NCBI RefSeq assembly: GCF_036075115.1
Contig: NZ_CP107958.1
Location: 6,758,001-6,822,000, forward strand
Direction: 5' to 3'
From: Streptomyces sp. NBC_00377
GTDB lineage: Bacteria > Actinomycetota > Actinomycetes > Streptomycetales > Streptomycetaceae
Length of the DNA stretch: 64,000 bases
Under the pieces are notes generated by a model. The model did not search any database and was not told where the DNA came from. It saw nothing but the letters and a program-made list of their open reading frames with translations. This document shows positions 7,228-16,079 of this stretch, piece by piece. Position numbers and translations under genes: made by a program. The number at the start of each line of letters is the position of its first letter. Position 1 is the first letter of the stretch.

Positions 7228-8606
7228 GCCCTGCCCTCCCCGCCGCTCGTCCCGCCCGCCGTCGTCAGACCCGCCCGCTCACGGTCCGCCTGGCGCCACA
7301 GCTCGCTCAGCGAAGCGCCCCGCGGCACGCTGAGGGCCGTCCAGCCCGCCTCGCGCAGCATCCGCAGCCGCTCCTCCTGCCTGTTCATCGGATCGGGTGC
7401 GCCGTTCGGTTCACGCACCCAGCTGTCCCCGTCCAGCAGGAAGGCCACCGCGCCGCCGCTGCGCTGGCGCATCTTCGCGGCCACCGCGGCCTGCTCCTCG
7501 TCGAGATCGCCGAGAAAAGCCACCAGCAGCCCCTCGTTGCCGCCGCGCAGCACGTCGTACGACCGGGACAGGCCCGTGCCGTCGGAGTGGTCGACCACCG
7601 CGAGGGTGTCCATCATCAGACCGGCCGCGTCCGCCGACTCCTGGCTCGGACCGGCGAATCCGTCGGCGCCCTCCCCGGGCACCGAGTCGCCCGTGTCCGT
7701 CAGCAGCCGCACCGAGAAACCCCGCTCCAGCATGTGCACCAGCGCGGAGGCCGCGCCCGAGACCGCCCACTCGAACGCGGAGTCCGGGCCCGCCCCCTGG
7801 TAGGCCAGGCCCCGGGTGTCCAGCAGCACCGTGCAGCGGGACCGCTGGGGCTGTTCCTCGCGGCGCACCATCAGCTCGCCGTAGCGGGCGGTCAGCCGCC
7901 AGTGCACCCGGCGCAGGTCGTCGCCGTGGCGGTAGGCGCGCGGGATCACGTCGTCCTCGCCGGCCAGCGCCAGCGAGCGCTGCCGTCCGTCGCCGTACCC
8001 CTTGGCCTCGCCGCTCAGACGGACCGGGGGCAGCGGCTCCACGCGCGGGATCACCGTCAGGGTGTCGTAGGTGGAGAAGGCCCTGGTGAGCTCGCACATG
8101 CCGAACGGATCACTCAGGCGCAGCTGGAGCGGGCCCAGCGGATAGCGGCCGCGCAGGTCGGAGCGGACCCGGTAGGAGACCTCGCGGCGGCCGCCCGCCT
8201 CGACCCGGTCCAGGACGAAGCGGGGACGCGGGCCGAGCACGTAGGGCACCCGGTCCTGGAGCATCAGCAGGCCGGTGGGCAGCCGCGAGACGTTGTCCAT
8301 CCGCAGGTGGACGCGGGCCTCGCTGCCGGCGGGCACGCGCGCGGGGGAGAGCCGTCGGCTGCCCGCGACCCGGTAGCGGGTGCGGTAGACGACGGCCGCG
8401 CAGATCAGCGGCAGTGCGGCGAGCAGCAGCCCGACCCGCAGCAGGTCGGGCTGTCCGAGCACATAGGCGCAGATGGCGGCCGCGATGCCGGCGGCCAGGA
8501 AGGAGCGGCCGCGGGTGGTCAGACCGGCCAGGGCCGTGCGTGCGCCGCTTCTCTCGCTCTTGTCCCCGCGGCCCGTCGACGACTGCCCGGCCCCGCCGGC
8601 GGCCAT
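7224..8606 (-). CDS. DUF58 domain-containing membrane protein
   Basis: About 460 residues. A short basic tail is followed by two membrane segments (about residues 34-54 and 57-76), then a beta-rich region and the DUF58 domain with GYGDGRQRSLALAGEDDVIPRAYRHGDDLRRVHWRLTARYGELMVR (about 205-250; the R-x-Y-x-x-GD-x-x-R-x-x-HW core is the family hallmark) and a von Willebrand A-like continuation (TVLLDTR). DUF58 proteins are found with MoxR AAA ATPases as chaperone-like or metal-linked partners. The ATG at 8606 is preferred, 5 nt after GGAGG; it overlaps the last base of the moxR stop. A GTG one codon earlier is possible but too close to the ribosome site. Confidence 0.92.
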   Translation of the reverse strand: MAAGGAGQSSTGRGDKSERSGARTALAGLTTRGRSFLAAGIAAAICAYVLGQPDLLRVGLLLAALPLICAAVVYRTRYRVAGSRRLSPARVPAGSEARVHLRMDNVSRLPTGLLMLQDRVPYVLGPRPRFVLDRVEAGGRREVSYRVRSDLRGRYPLGPLQLRLSDPFGMCELTRAFSTYDTLTVIPRVEPLPPVRLSGEAKGYGDGRQRSLALAGEDDVIPRAYRHGDDLRRVHWRLTARYGELMVRREEQPQRSRCTVLLDTRGLAYQGAGPDSAFEWAVSGAASALVHMLERGFSVRLLTDTGDSVPGEGADGFAGPSQESADAAGLMMDTLAVVDHSDGTGLSRSYDVLRGGNEGLLVAFLGDLDEEQAAVAAKMRQRSGGAVAFLLDGDSWVREPNGAPDPMNRQEERLRMLREAGWTALSVPRGASLSELWRQADRERAGLTTAGGTSGGEGRA

Positions 8607-9637
8607 CACAGCCTCCGCGACTGCTGGCCGTACGCCGGTGTGCCGTGGGCCAGCCCGTACCCGTGCTGCTGGGGGGAGGCGGGCACCGAGGTGTGCTGGA
8701 TGATCTCCTCGACGACCTGCTCCGCCGTGCGGCGGTTCAGCTGCGCCTGCGCGGTGGGCAGCAGACGGTGGGCCAGGACCGCCACGGCGAGGTTCTGCAC
8801 GTCGTCCGGCAGCGCGTAGTCCCGGCCGCTGAGGGCGGCGGTGGCCTTGGCGGCGCGCACCAGGTGCAGCGTGGCGCGCGGGGAGGCGCCGAGTCTGAGG
8901 TCGGGGTGGGTGCGGGTGGCGGAGACCAGGTCGACCGCGTATCGGCGGACAGAGTCGGCGACGTGGACACCGCGCACGGCGTCGATCAGCTTCACGATCT
9001 CGTGGGCGTGGGCGACCGGCTGAAGGTCGTCCAGCGGGCTGACCCCGCCGTGCACGTCGAGCATCTGGAGCTCGGCCTCCGCGCTCGGGTAGCCGATGGA
9101 CACCCGCGCCATGAAGCGGTCGCGCTGGGCCTCGGGCAGCGGGTACGTGCCCTCCATCTCGACCGGGTTCTGCGTGGCCACCACCATGAACGGGCTGGGG
9201 AGCTCGTAGGTCGTCCCGTCGACGGTGACCTGGCGCTCCTCCAGTGATTCCAGGAGCGCCGACTGCGTCTTGGGCGAGGCACGGTTGATCTCGTCGCCGA
9301 TCACGATCTGCGAGAAGATCGCGCCCGGCTTGAACTCGAATTCGCGGCGCTGCTGGTCCCAGATGGACACACCGGTGATGTCCGAGGGCAGCAGGTCGGG
9401 CGTGAACTGGATACGGCGGACGGAACAGTCGATGGACTTCGCCAGTGCCTTGGCGAGCATCGTCTTGCCGACGCCCGGCACGTCCTCGATCAGCAGATGC
9501 CCCTCGGCGAGGAGCACGGTCAGCGAAAGCCGTACGACCTCGGGCTTGCCCTCGATCACTCCCTCCACCGAACTGCGGACACGCTCCACAGTGGCGGTCA
9601 GATCTGTGAGGCTCGCTCGCTCGTCATAGGTCGTCAC
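8606..9637 (-). CDS. MoxR-family AAA ATPase
   Basis: A 343-residue AAA+ protein, first gene of the leftward operon. Walker A is EDVPGVGKTMLAKALA (about residues 51-66), Walker B is IVIGDEINRASPKTQSALLE (about 112-131), followed by sensor 1 ATQNP (about 156-160) and the EGTYPLPEAQRDRFM arginine-finger region of the MoxR clade. The last 30 residues are Gln/Gly/Ser-rich. The GTG at 9637 is preferred because GAGGAGG lies just upstream and homology starts at TTYDERASLTDL; an upstream start at 9721 would add 28 poorly conserved residues. MoxR proteins act as chaperone-type ATPases on von Willebrand A partners, here presumably the DUF58 product. Promoter expected in the 293-nt gap 9638-9930. Confidence 0.93.
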   Translation of the reverse strand: MTTYDERASLTDLTATVERVRSSVEGVIEGKPEVVRLSLTVLLAEGHLLIEDVPGVGKTMLAKALAKSIDCSVRRIQFTPDLLPSDITGVSIWDQQRREFEFKPGAIFSQIVIGDEINRASPKTQSALLESLEERQVTVDGTTYELPSPFMVVATQNPVEMEGTYPLPEAQRDRFMARVSIGYPSAEAELQMLDVHGGVSPLDDLQPVAHAHEIVKLIDAVRGVHVADSVRRYAVDLVSATRTHPDLRLGASPRATLHLVRAAKATAALSGRDYALPDDVQNLAVAVLAHRLLPTAQAQLNRRTAEQVVEEIIQHTSVPASPQQHGYGLAHGTPAYGQQSRRL

Positions 9638-9930
9638 CCGGCCCTCCTCGGCCCAAAACTTTCTCCGGGCCGACGCTCTGTGCGGCAAACCGGCCCACCC
9701 CGAATCACGGACGCCGTCCAAGAACTGCTCAGCGTGGCGTCACACCCGCATTCTTGCCGCCGTTACCGATTCGTGTCACTCGCCTGTGGACAACTGTCCG
9801 CGATATGTCGGTGTTATGGCCATATGGGCGCCCACGGTGCGGAAATCAACAGCGAAACGACAGCGAACGACAGTGACGGACGGCACGCAGGACGGCGCCC
9901 GTGAACGGTCGCACAGGGTCCGAGGGGTGT

Positions 9931-10485
9931 TTACGCGGGGTCGACCTCGCGCAGCAGACCCGTCTTCACGTCGAAGACGAACCCGCGCACGTCGTCGGCG
10001 TGCACCAGGAACGGTGAGGTGCGCACCCGCTGCATCGACTGCCGTACGTCCTGGTCGACGTCCCGGAAGGCCTCAACCGCCCAGGCCGGACGCTGGCCGA
10101 CCTCCATTTCCAGCTCGGTGCGGAAGTCCTCGGTGATCGCCTCCAGACCGCAGCCGGTGTGGTGGATGAGAACGATGCTGCGCGTGCCCAGCTTGCGCTG
10201 GCTGATGGTGAGCGAGCGGATCACGTCGTCCGTGACTACGCCGCCGGCGTTGCGGATCGTGTGGCAGTCGCCGAGCTCGAGACCGAGCGCCGCGTGCAGG
10301 TCGAGACGGGCGTCCATGCAGGCCACGACCGCCACGCGCAGAACGGGACGGGCGTCCATGCCGGGATCGGTGAAGGCGGCCGCGTACCGCTCGTTCGCCT
10401 CGACGAGGCGGTCGGTGACGGGGCTGGTGGCGCCGTCGATTATGGCGCCTTCGGGCCGTGCGGGAACCGATGCGGAAGTCGTCAT
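9931..10485 (-). CDS. beta-class carbonic anhydrase
   Basis: A protein of about 184 residues with the beta-carbonic anhydrase zinc signature: ACMDARLD (Cys and the Asp-Arg dyad) and, about 60 residues later, LIHHTGCG (His and Cys ligands). It interconverts CO2 and bicarbonate in the cytoplasm. It is short, like the actinobacterial single-domain forms. The start is uncertain: ATG 10485 begins the conserved MTTSASVPARPEG, but a GTG at 10506 lies right after GGGAGGG. It is transcribed away from rsmH, so the 323 nt between 10486 and 10808 hold both the dcw promoter and this gene's promoter. The 293 nt beyond its stop carry no gene. Confidence 0.88.
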   Translation of the reverse strand: MTTSASVPARPEGAIIDGATSPVTDRLVEANERYAAAFTDPGMDARPVLRVAVVACMDARLDLHAALGLELGDCHTIRNAGGVVTDDVIRSLTISQRKLGTRSIVLIHHTGCGLEAITEDFRTELEMEVGQRPAWAVEAFRDVDQDVRQSMQRVRTSPFLVHADDVRGFVFDVKTGLLREVDPA

Positions 10486-10624
10486 ACCTATGACGGTACT
10501 GGTCACGGCCCTCCCGGTCCTGCTGTGAGAACGGAAAAAGAGCGTCATCACGTGCTCTTTGTGAGGTAAGCCACAGGTGGGAGGGCGGCTGATCCGGCCG
10601 GGCCGCGCCGCGCAGGCCGGTTGA

Positions 10625-10652
10625 TTGACCGCGAGACAGCGTGGACTAAAGT
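10625..10652 (+). promoter_or_regulatory. candidate sigma-HrdB-type promoter of the dcw cluster
   Basis: TTGACC (10625-10630) and TAAAGT (10647-10652) are separated by 16 nt and fit the vegetative consensus TTGAC-n16-18-TAnnnT. The start point would be near 10659, leaving about 150 nt of leader before rsmH. This is an inference from sequence only. Confidence 0.5.
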
Positions 10653-10808
10653 GACGCGGAGCGGGAGGCGACGATCTCCCTGCTGGACTGAACCCCGTGA
10701 GACCCCGGCCCGGCCGCCGAGATCTCCCCGCGGCGCCGGCAGGCCTTCCCTTCCTGAGGGGGCGGGGGACCCGGCGGTGCGTACATCCGCCGGATCTGAG
10801 AGGGCCCC

Positions 10809-11765
10809 TTGAGTCACAGTCGACACGTCCCGGTGATGCTCCAGCGGTGCCTGGACCTGTTGGCCCCCGCCCTCCAGCAGCCGGGATCGGTGGTGGTCGA
10901 CTGCACGCTCGGCCTCGGCGGCCACAGCGAGGCCCTGCTGACCCGGTTCCCCGAGGCCCGGCTCGTCGCTCTCGACCGCGACAAGGAGGCGCTGCGCCTG
11001 TCCGGTGAGCGCCTCGCCCCGTTCGGCGAGCGCGCCACCCTCGTGCATGCGGTCTACGACGAACTGCCCGAGGTACTGGACCGGCTCGGCATCGCGCGCG
11101 TGCAGGGCGTCCTGTTCGACCTCGGCGTCTCCTCCATGCAACTCGACGAGGCCGACCGCGGCTTCGCCTACGCCCAGGACGCCCCGCTCGACATGCGGAT
11201 GGACCAGACGACCGGCGTCAGTGCCGCCGAGGTCCTCAACACCTATCCGCCCGGCGAACTCGTGCGGATCCTGCGGGCGTACGGCGAGGAGAAGCAGGCC
11301 AAGCGGATCGTCTCCGCGGTCGTGCGCGAGCGCGCCAAGGATCCGTTCACCAACAGCGCGCGGCTCGTGGAGCTGATCCGGGGTGCGCTTCCCCAGGCCG
11401 CCAAGCGCACCGGGGGCAACCCGGCGAAGCGCACCTTCCAGGCGCTGCGCATCGAGGTCAACGGCGAACTCTCCGTCCTGGAACGGGCGATCCCGGCCGC
11501 GGTGCAGGCGATCGACGTGGGCGGGCGGATCGCCGTCCTTTCGTACCACTCGCTCGAAGACCGGCTGGTCAAGCAGGTGTTCGCGGCCGGCGCCGCCAAC
11601 ACGGCGCCGCCCGGGCTGCCGGTCGTCCCCGAGCGCTATCAGCCCCGGCTCAAGCTGCTCACCCGTGGTGCCGAACTTCCCACGGAGGAAGAGGTCGCCG
11701 AGAACCGGCGTGCCGCTCCGGCGCGCCTGCGCGGGGCCGAGCGGATCAGGGAGTCCATCGAATGA
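10809..11765 (+). CDS. rsmH: 16S rRNA (cytosine-1402-N4)-methyltransferase RsmH
   Basis: A 318-residue protein beginning SHSRHVPVMLQRCLDLL, the invariant RsmH N-terminus. The SAM motif VDCTLGLGGHSEALL (about residues 31-45) is present, followed by GVLFDLGVSSMQLDEADRGFAYAQDAPLDMRMD (about 100-130) and the C-terminal GGRIAVLSYHSLEDRLVK motif. It methylates N4 of C1402 in the 16S rRNA P site together with RsmI. The start is TTG at 10809, with GAGAGGG 5 nt upstream. It is the first gene of the dcw cluster; no mraZ lies between it and the carbonic anhydrase gene. The old name is mraW. Confidence 0.96.
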   Translation: MSHSRHVPVMLQRCLDLLAPALQQPGSVVVDCTLGLGGHSEALLTRFPEARLVALDRDKEALRLSGERLAPFGERATLVHAVYDELPEVLDRLGIARVQGVLFDLGVSSMQLDEADRGFAYAQDAPLDMRMDQTTGVSAAEVLNTYPPGELVRILRAYGEEKQAKRIVSAVVRERAKDPFTNSARLVELIRGALPQAAKRTGGNPAKRTFQALRIEVNGELSVLERAIPAAVQAIDVGGRIAVLSYHSLEDRLVKQVFAAGAANTAPPGLPVVPERYQPRLKLLTRGAELPTEEEVAENRRAAPARLRGAERIRESIE

Positions 11766-11811
11766 CGGGCGTGAGCCGAGGGTCCGGAGCTTCCGGCCCG
11801 GGGGAGGGCGA

Positions 11812-12354
11812 GTGAGCAGGAAACCCGAACTGAAGGGGAGGGCCGCCCGGCTCGCGCGGCTTTTCCCGGCCGGCCCCCGGCAGGCGGCCCGCACCCCGTT
11901 CGTCCTCCTGGTCGTCCTCCTCCTGGGCGGCGGGCTCATCGGACTGCTCGTGCTGAACTCCGCGCTCAGCGAGGGCTCGTTCAGGATGGACGACCTCCGG
12001 AAGGACACCAAGAGCCTCACCGACGAGCAGCAGGCGCTCCAGCGGGACATCGACTCATACTCCGCCCCCGACGCCCTCCAGCGCCGCGCGCGCGAACTCG
12101 GCATGGTCCCTGGTGGGGACCCGGCCTTCCTGAACCCCGACGGCACCGTGAAGGGCGTCCCCTCGGCCGCCGCCGAGCAGTCGCAGGACGTCCCCGTCGC
12201 CGTCCGGCCGCCCGAGGCCGTCTCGCTCCCCCGGACGCTCGGGGCGCCGCCCTCGGCCGCGGGGCCCACGCCGGGCACCCCCACAGGACCGAGCGAGCCC
12301 CCCGCTCCGAGCGCCGCCCCGACCGAAGCCATCCCCGAGACCCCCGGCAGGTGA
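11812..12354 (+). CDS. ftsL: FtsL-type septum protein
   Basis: A 180-residue bitopic membrane protein between rsmH and ftsI, the position of ftsL. The basic cytoplasmic N-terminus (about 1-25) is followed by one membrane segment (about 26-46, with LLVVLLLGGGLIGLLVLN in it), then a short heptad-containing coiled coil (LRKDTKSLTDEQQALQRDIDS, about 58-80) and the ARELGMVPG motif. The last 75 residues are Pro/Ala/Ser-rich. FtsL works with FtsB and FtsQ to activate FtsWI at the septum. The GTG at 11812 follows GGGGGAGGG at 4-5 nt. The stop overlaps the ftsI start by 4 nt. Confidence 0.88.
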   Translation: MSRKPELKGRAARLARLFPAGPRQAARTPFVLLVVLLLGGGLIGLLVLNSALSEGSFRMDDLRKDTKSLTDEQQALQRDIDSYSAPDALQRRARELGMVPGGDPAFLNPDGTVKGVPSAAAEQSQDVPVAVRPPEAVSLPRTLGAPPSAAGPTPGTPTGPSEPPAPSAAPTEAIPETPGR

Positions 12355-14327
12355 CGGAAGTGTCCGACAGGGAACCGCCGCGCCGGCGCGTACCCGGCCC
12401 CGCCCGGCCCTCCCGCCCCGCGTCCGCCCAGCGGCGCCCGGGACCCGGCGCCCGTCCCGCCCGCCGCCCGACCGCACCCGCCGCACGCCCCGGGGCCGCC
12501 CGCGCCATCAGGCTGGGCAGCCCCCGCCCCCGGCTGCGGATGGTCGGCCTCGCGCTCGCCCTGGTGCTGATCGCCTTCGTCGTCCGCCTCCTCCAGGTGC
12601 AGGCCGTCGACGCGAGTACCTACGCCGCCAAGGCCGAGCAGAACCGGTACGTCGGCCAGGTGCTGGCCGCCGAGCGCGGCGAGATCACCGACCGCACCGG
12701 AGTGGCCTTCGCGACCAGCGTCGACGCCTACGACATCACCGCCGACCCCACGATGTTCACGCGCCGGCAGCTGAAGGTCGACGACGGTCCCGAGCAGGCG
12801 GCCGCCCTTCTCGCGCCGATCCTCGGCCAGGACCAGTCCGCGCTCGTCAGGAAGCTGCGCCCCGAGGACGCGAACCTGCGCTACGTCAAACTCGCCGGCC
12901 GGCAGACCCCGCAGGTCTGGAAGCAGATCAGGGACCTGAGGTCCGCCCTGTCCGCCAAGGCGGAGACGGACCCCTCCACGGTCAACGCCCTCGCGGGCGT
13001 CTTCTCCGTCCCCAGCAGCAAGCGCGTGTACCCCAACGGCGAACTCGCCGCCGGGATACTGGGCTGGGTCAACGCCGACGGCAAGGGCGGCGGAGGTGTC
13101 GAGCAGCAGCTGAACTCGACTCTGACGGGCAAGGACGGCAAGATCCGCTACGCGCAGTCCGGTGGCCGCCAGGTGCCCACCGCGGGCTCCACGGAGACCC
13201 CCGCGGTGCCCGGCGCCGACGTCGAGCTGACGATCGACCGGGACATCCAGTGGGCCGCGCAGAACGCCATCACCGAGCAGGTGAAGGCGTCCCGCGCGGA
13301 CCGCGGTTACGTCATCGTCCAGGACAACCGCACCGGCGAGATCCTGGCCATGGCCAACTCGCCCGGCTTCGACCCGGGCGACCTCTCGCGGGCCGACTCC
13401 GCGGACCTGGGCAACCCGTCCGTCCAGGATGCCTACGAGCCCGGCTCCACCGCCAAGGTCATGTCGATGGCCGCCGTGCTGGAGGAGAACGCCGCCACCC
13501 CGCTCACCCATGTCACCGTGCCCAACCGGCTGCACCGCGGCGACCGGCTCTTCCAGGACGACATCGACCACCCCACCTGGTACCTCACGCTCAACGGCGT
13601 GCTCGCCAAGTCCAGCAACATCGGCACCATCCTGGCCACCGGCCAGCTCGGCAGGACGCAGGCGCAGGCCAACCAGGTGCTCTACTCCTACCTGCGCAAG
13701 TTCGGCATCGGCAGCCTCACCGGACTGGACTTCCCCGGTGAGACGCGGGGCATCCTGGCCCCGCCCGGCAAGTGGTCGACCTCGCAGCAGTACACGATCC
13801 CCTTCGGCCAGGGCATGTCGCTCAACGCGCTCCAGGCGGCCTCCGTGTACTCGACGATCGCCAACGGCGGGGTGCGCGTCGAACCGACCCTGGTGCGCGG
13901 CACCAAGGGTCCCGACGGACGCTTCACGCCGGCCGAGGCTCCCGCGAAGACCCGGGTCGTCAGCCAGAAGACGGCGAAGGCCCTCGCCCAGATGCTGGAG
14001 TCGGTCGTGGACGACCAGGAGGGCACGGGCGCCAAGGCGCGTATCCCGGGCTACCGCGTCGCGGGCAAGACCGGTACCGCCAACCGTGTGGATCCGGCCA
14101 CCGGCACCTACAAGGGCTACACCTCGTCGTTCGCCGGGTTCGCGCCCGCCGACAACCCGCGGGTCACCGTGTACTGCGCCATCCAGAACGCCACCCAGGG
14201 CAGCTACTTCGGGGGCCAGATCTGCGGTCCCGTCTTCAAGCAGGTCATGGAGTTCGCCCTGAAGACCCTCCAGGTCCCGCCGACCGGCGCCAAGGCCGCG
14301 AACCTCCCGGTCACCTTCACCCCCTGA
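12351..14327 (+). CDS. ftsI: FtsI, septal peptidoglycan transpeptidase (class B PBP)
   Basis: A 658-residue class B penicillin-binding protein. A Pro/Arg-rich cytoplasmic tail (about 1-58) precedes one membrane segment (about 62-82) and the dimerisation domain (ERGEITDRTGVAFATSVDAYDI). The transpeptidase domain has all three motifs: S366-TAK (in YEPGSTAKVMSMA), S421-S-N (AKSSNIGT) and K573-T-G (VAGKTGTANRVD). There are no PASTA repeats. It cross-links septal peptidoglycan with FtsW. GTG 12351 overlaps ftsL by 4 nt; a second GTG at 12360 is possible. The 225-nt space before murE contains no gene. Confidence 0.96.
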   Translation: MTEVSDREPPRRRVPGPARPSRPASAQRRPGPGARPARRPTAPAARPGAARAIRLGSPRPRLRMVGLALALVLIAFVVRLLQVQAVDASTYAAKAEQNRYVGQVLAAERGEITDRTGVAFATSVDAYDITADPTMFTRRQLKVDDGPEQAAALLAPILGQDQSALVRKLRPEDANLRYVKLAGRQTPQVWKQIRDLRSALSAKAETDPSTVNALAGVFSVPSSKRVYPNGELAAGILGWVNADGKGGGGVEQQLNSTLTGKDGKIRYAQSGGRQVPTAGSTETPAVPGADVELTIDRDIQWAAQNAITEQVKASRADRGYVIVQDNRTGEILAMANSPGFDPGDLSRADSADLGNPSVQDAYEPGSTAKVMSMAAVLEENAATPLTHVTVPNRLHRGDRLFQDDIDHPTWYLTLNGVLAKSSNIGTILATGQLGRTQAQANQVLYSYLRKFGIGSLTGLDFPGETRGILAPPGKWSTSQQYTIPFGQGMSLNALQAASVYSTIANGGVRVEPTLVRGTKGPDGRFTPAEAPAKTRVVSQKTAKALAQMLESVVDDQEGTGAKARIPGYRVAGKTGTANRVDPATGTYKGYTSSFAGFAPADNPRVTVYCAIQNATQGSYFGGQICGPVFKQVMEFALKTLQVPPTGAKAANLPVTFTP

Positions 14328-14551
14328 CCGTCCCGCACCCGCCCGCACCCGACCCCGACCCGTCACTGTTCAGCGCCGAACAAGCCAGGAACCAGCCCGT
14401 GACCATGATCACTCCCGACCCCGGGAACCCCGCACCGCCCGCGACGTCCCCCGCGTCCCCGCCCTCGCTTCGCCCGCAGGCGGGTGCGCCCGGTACGCTC
14501 ACCGCCGTGCCACACGCTGATCAGTCCCAAATCACCCAGAAGGGCGCTTCC

Positions 14552-16075
14552 GTGACATATCCGGGGCCGCCGCGACCGGTCCGGGTCTCCGCCACACCCC
14601 TCGCGGAGCTCGCCGGCCAGCTGGGTGCCGAGCCGCCGGAGAGCGCCGCCGTCGAGGTCACGGGCATCACCCATGACTCACGCGCGGTCCGCCCCGGCGA
14701 CCTGTACGCCGCGCTTCCGGGCGCCCGCCTGCACGGCGCCGACTTCGTCACGCAGGCCGCGGGACTGGGCGCCGTCGCCGTCCTGACCGACCCCGCCGGC
14801 GCGGAACGCGCCGCCGGGACCGGTCTGCCGGTCCTCGTGGCCGACGATCCGCGCGGGCGGATGGGCGAACTGGCCGCCACGATCTACGGGCGCCCCGGCC
14901 GCGGCCTGCTCCAGATCGGGATCACGGGGACCTCCGGCAAGACCACCACCGCCTACCTCGTCGAGGGGGGCCTCAAGCCGGTGAGGTCCACCGGGCTGAT
15001 CGGCACCGTCGAGACGCGCATCGGCGACGAGCGCATCAAGTCCGAGCGCACCACCCCCGAGGCCACCGACCTCCAGGCGCTGTTCGCCGTCATGCGCGAG
15101 CGCGGTGTCGAGGCGGTCGCCATGGAGGTCTCCAGCCACGCGCTGGTCCTGGGCCGGGTCGACGGCTGCGTCTTCGACATCGCCGTCTTCAACAACCTCA
15201 GCCCGGAGCACATGGAGTTCCACTCCGGCATGGAGGACTACTTCCAGGCCAAGGCGCAGCTGTTCACCCGGAAACGCAGCAAACTCGGCGTGGTCAACTT
15301 CGACGACGAGTACGGCCGCCGGCTGATCCAGGAGGCGGAGGTCCCGGTCGTCACCTTCTCCGCCGAGGGCCACCCGGACGCGGACTGGCGCGCGGTCGAC
15401 GTCGAGGTCGGCCCGATGGACTCCACGTTCACCGTGCTGGGTCCGGACGGGGTCCGGGTCGCCGCCAGGTCGCCGCTGCCCGGCTCCTTCAACGTGGCGA
15501 ACACCCTCGCCGCGATCGTCTCCCTGGCCGCCGCGGGCCTCGACCCGCGGACCGCCGCCGACGGCGTCGCCGCGGTGCCGGGGGTGCCGGGCCGGCTGGA
15601 ACGCGTGGACGCCGGACAGTCCTACCTCGCGGTCGTCGACTACGCGCACAAGACGGACGCCGTCGAGTCGGTCCTCAGGGCGCTGCGCAAGGTCACCAAG
15701 GGCCGGCTGCACGTCGTCCTCGGCTGCGGCGGGGACCGGGACCGCACCAAGCGGGCCCCGATGGGCGCCGCGGCCGCCCGGCTCGCCGACATCGCCGTAC
15801 TGACCTCCGACAACCCTCGCTCCGAGGACCCCCTCGCCATCCTCGCGGCCATGCTCGAGGGCGCGGCGTCCGTGCCCGCGCACGAGCGGGGTGAGGTCCT
15901 GCTGTTCGAGGACCGGGCCGCGGCGATCGCCGCGGTCGTCGCCCGCGCGCATGCCGGGGACACCGTGCTGGTCGCGGGCAAGGGCCACGAGCAGGGCCAG
16001 GACATCGCCGGGGTGGTCCGTCCGTTCGACGACCGCCAGGTGCTTCGCGAAGCTATCCAGCAGACCCAGGGATGA
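14552..16075 (+). CDS. murE: MurE, UDP-MurNAc-tripeptide synthetase
   Basis: A 507-residue Mur ligase. The N-terminal substrate domain (VTGITHDSRAVRPGDLYAALPG) is followed by the ATP loop GITGTSGKTTTAYLVEGGL (about residues 125-143), the central ligase domain (MEVSSHALVLGRVDGCVFDIAVFNNLSPEHMEFH) and the C-terminal domain with TSDNPRSEDPLAIL. The DNPR motif marks enzymes adding diaminopimelate rather than lysine; streptomycetes use LL-DAP, so LL-DAP addition is inferred. GTG 14552 is chosen because AGAAGGG lies 7 nt upstream; GTG 14507 in frame would add 15 residues. It ends 4 nt before murF. Confidence 0.95.
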   Translation: MTYPGPPRPVRVSATPLAELAGQLGAEPPESAAVEVTGITHDSRAVRPGDLYAALPGARLHGADFVTQAAGLGAVAVLTDPAGAERAAGTGLPVLVADDPRGRMGELAATIYGRPGRGLLQIGITGTSGKTTTAYLVEGGLKPVRSTGLIGTVETRIGDERIKSERTTPEATDLQALFAVMRERGVEAVAMEVSSHALVLGRVDGCVFDIAVFNNLSPEHMEFHSGMEDYFQAKAQLFTRKRSKLGVVNFDDEYGRRLIQEAEVPVVTFSAEGHPDADWRAVDVEVGPMDSTFTVLGPDGVRVAARSPLPGSFNVANTLAAIVSLAAAGLDPRTAADGVAAVPGVPGRLERVDAGQSYLAVVDYAHKTDAVESVLRALRKVTKGRLHVVLGCGGDRDRTKRAPMGAAAARLADIAVLTSDNPRSEDPLAILAAMLEGAASVPAHERGEVLLFEDRAAAIAAVVARAHAGDTVLVAGKGHEQGQDIAGVVRPFDDRQVLREAIQQTQG

Positions 16076-16079
16076 ACTT

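Noticed and set aside
10548..14366. A 1272-codon leftward frame over rsmH-ftsL-ftsI
   Set aside because: Shadow of three genuine genes; no ribosome site or domain.
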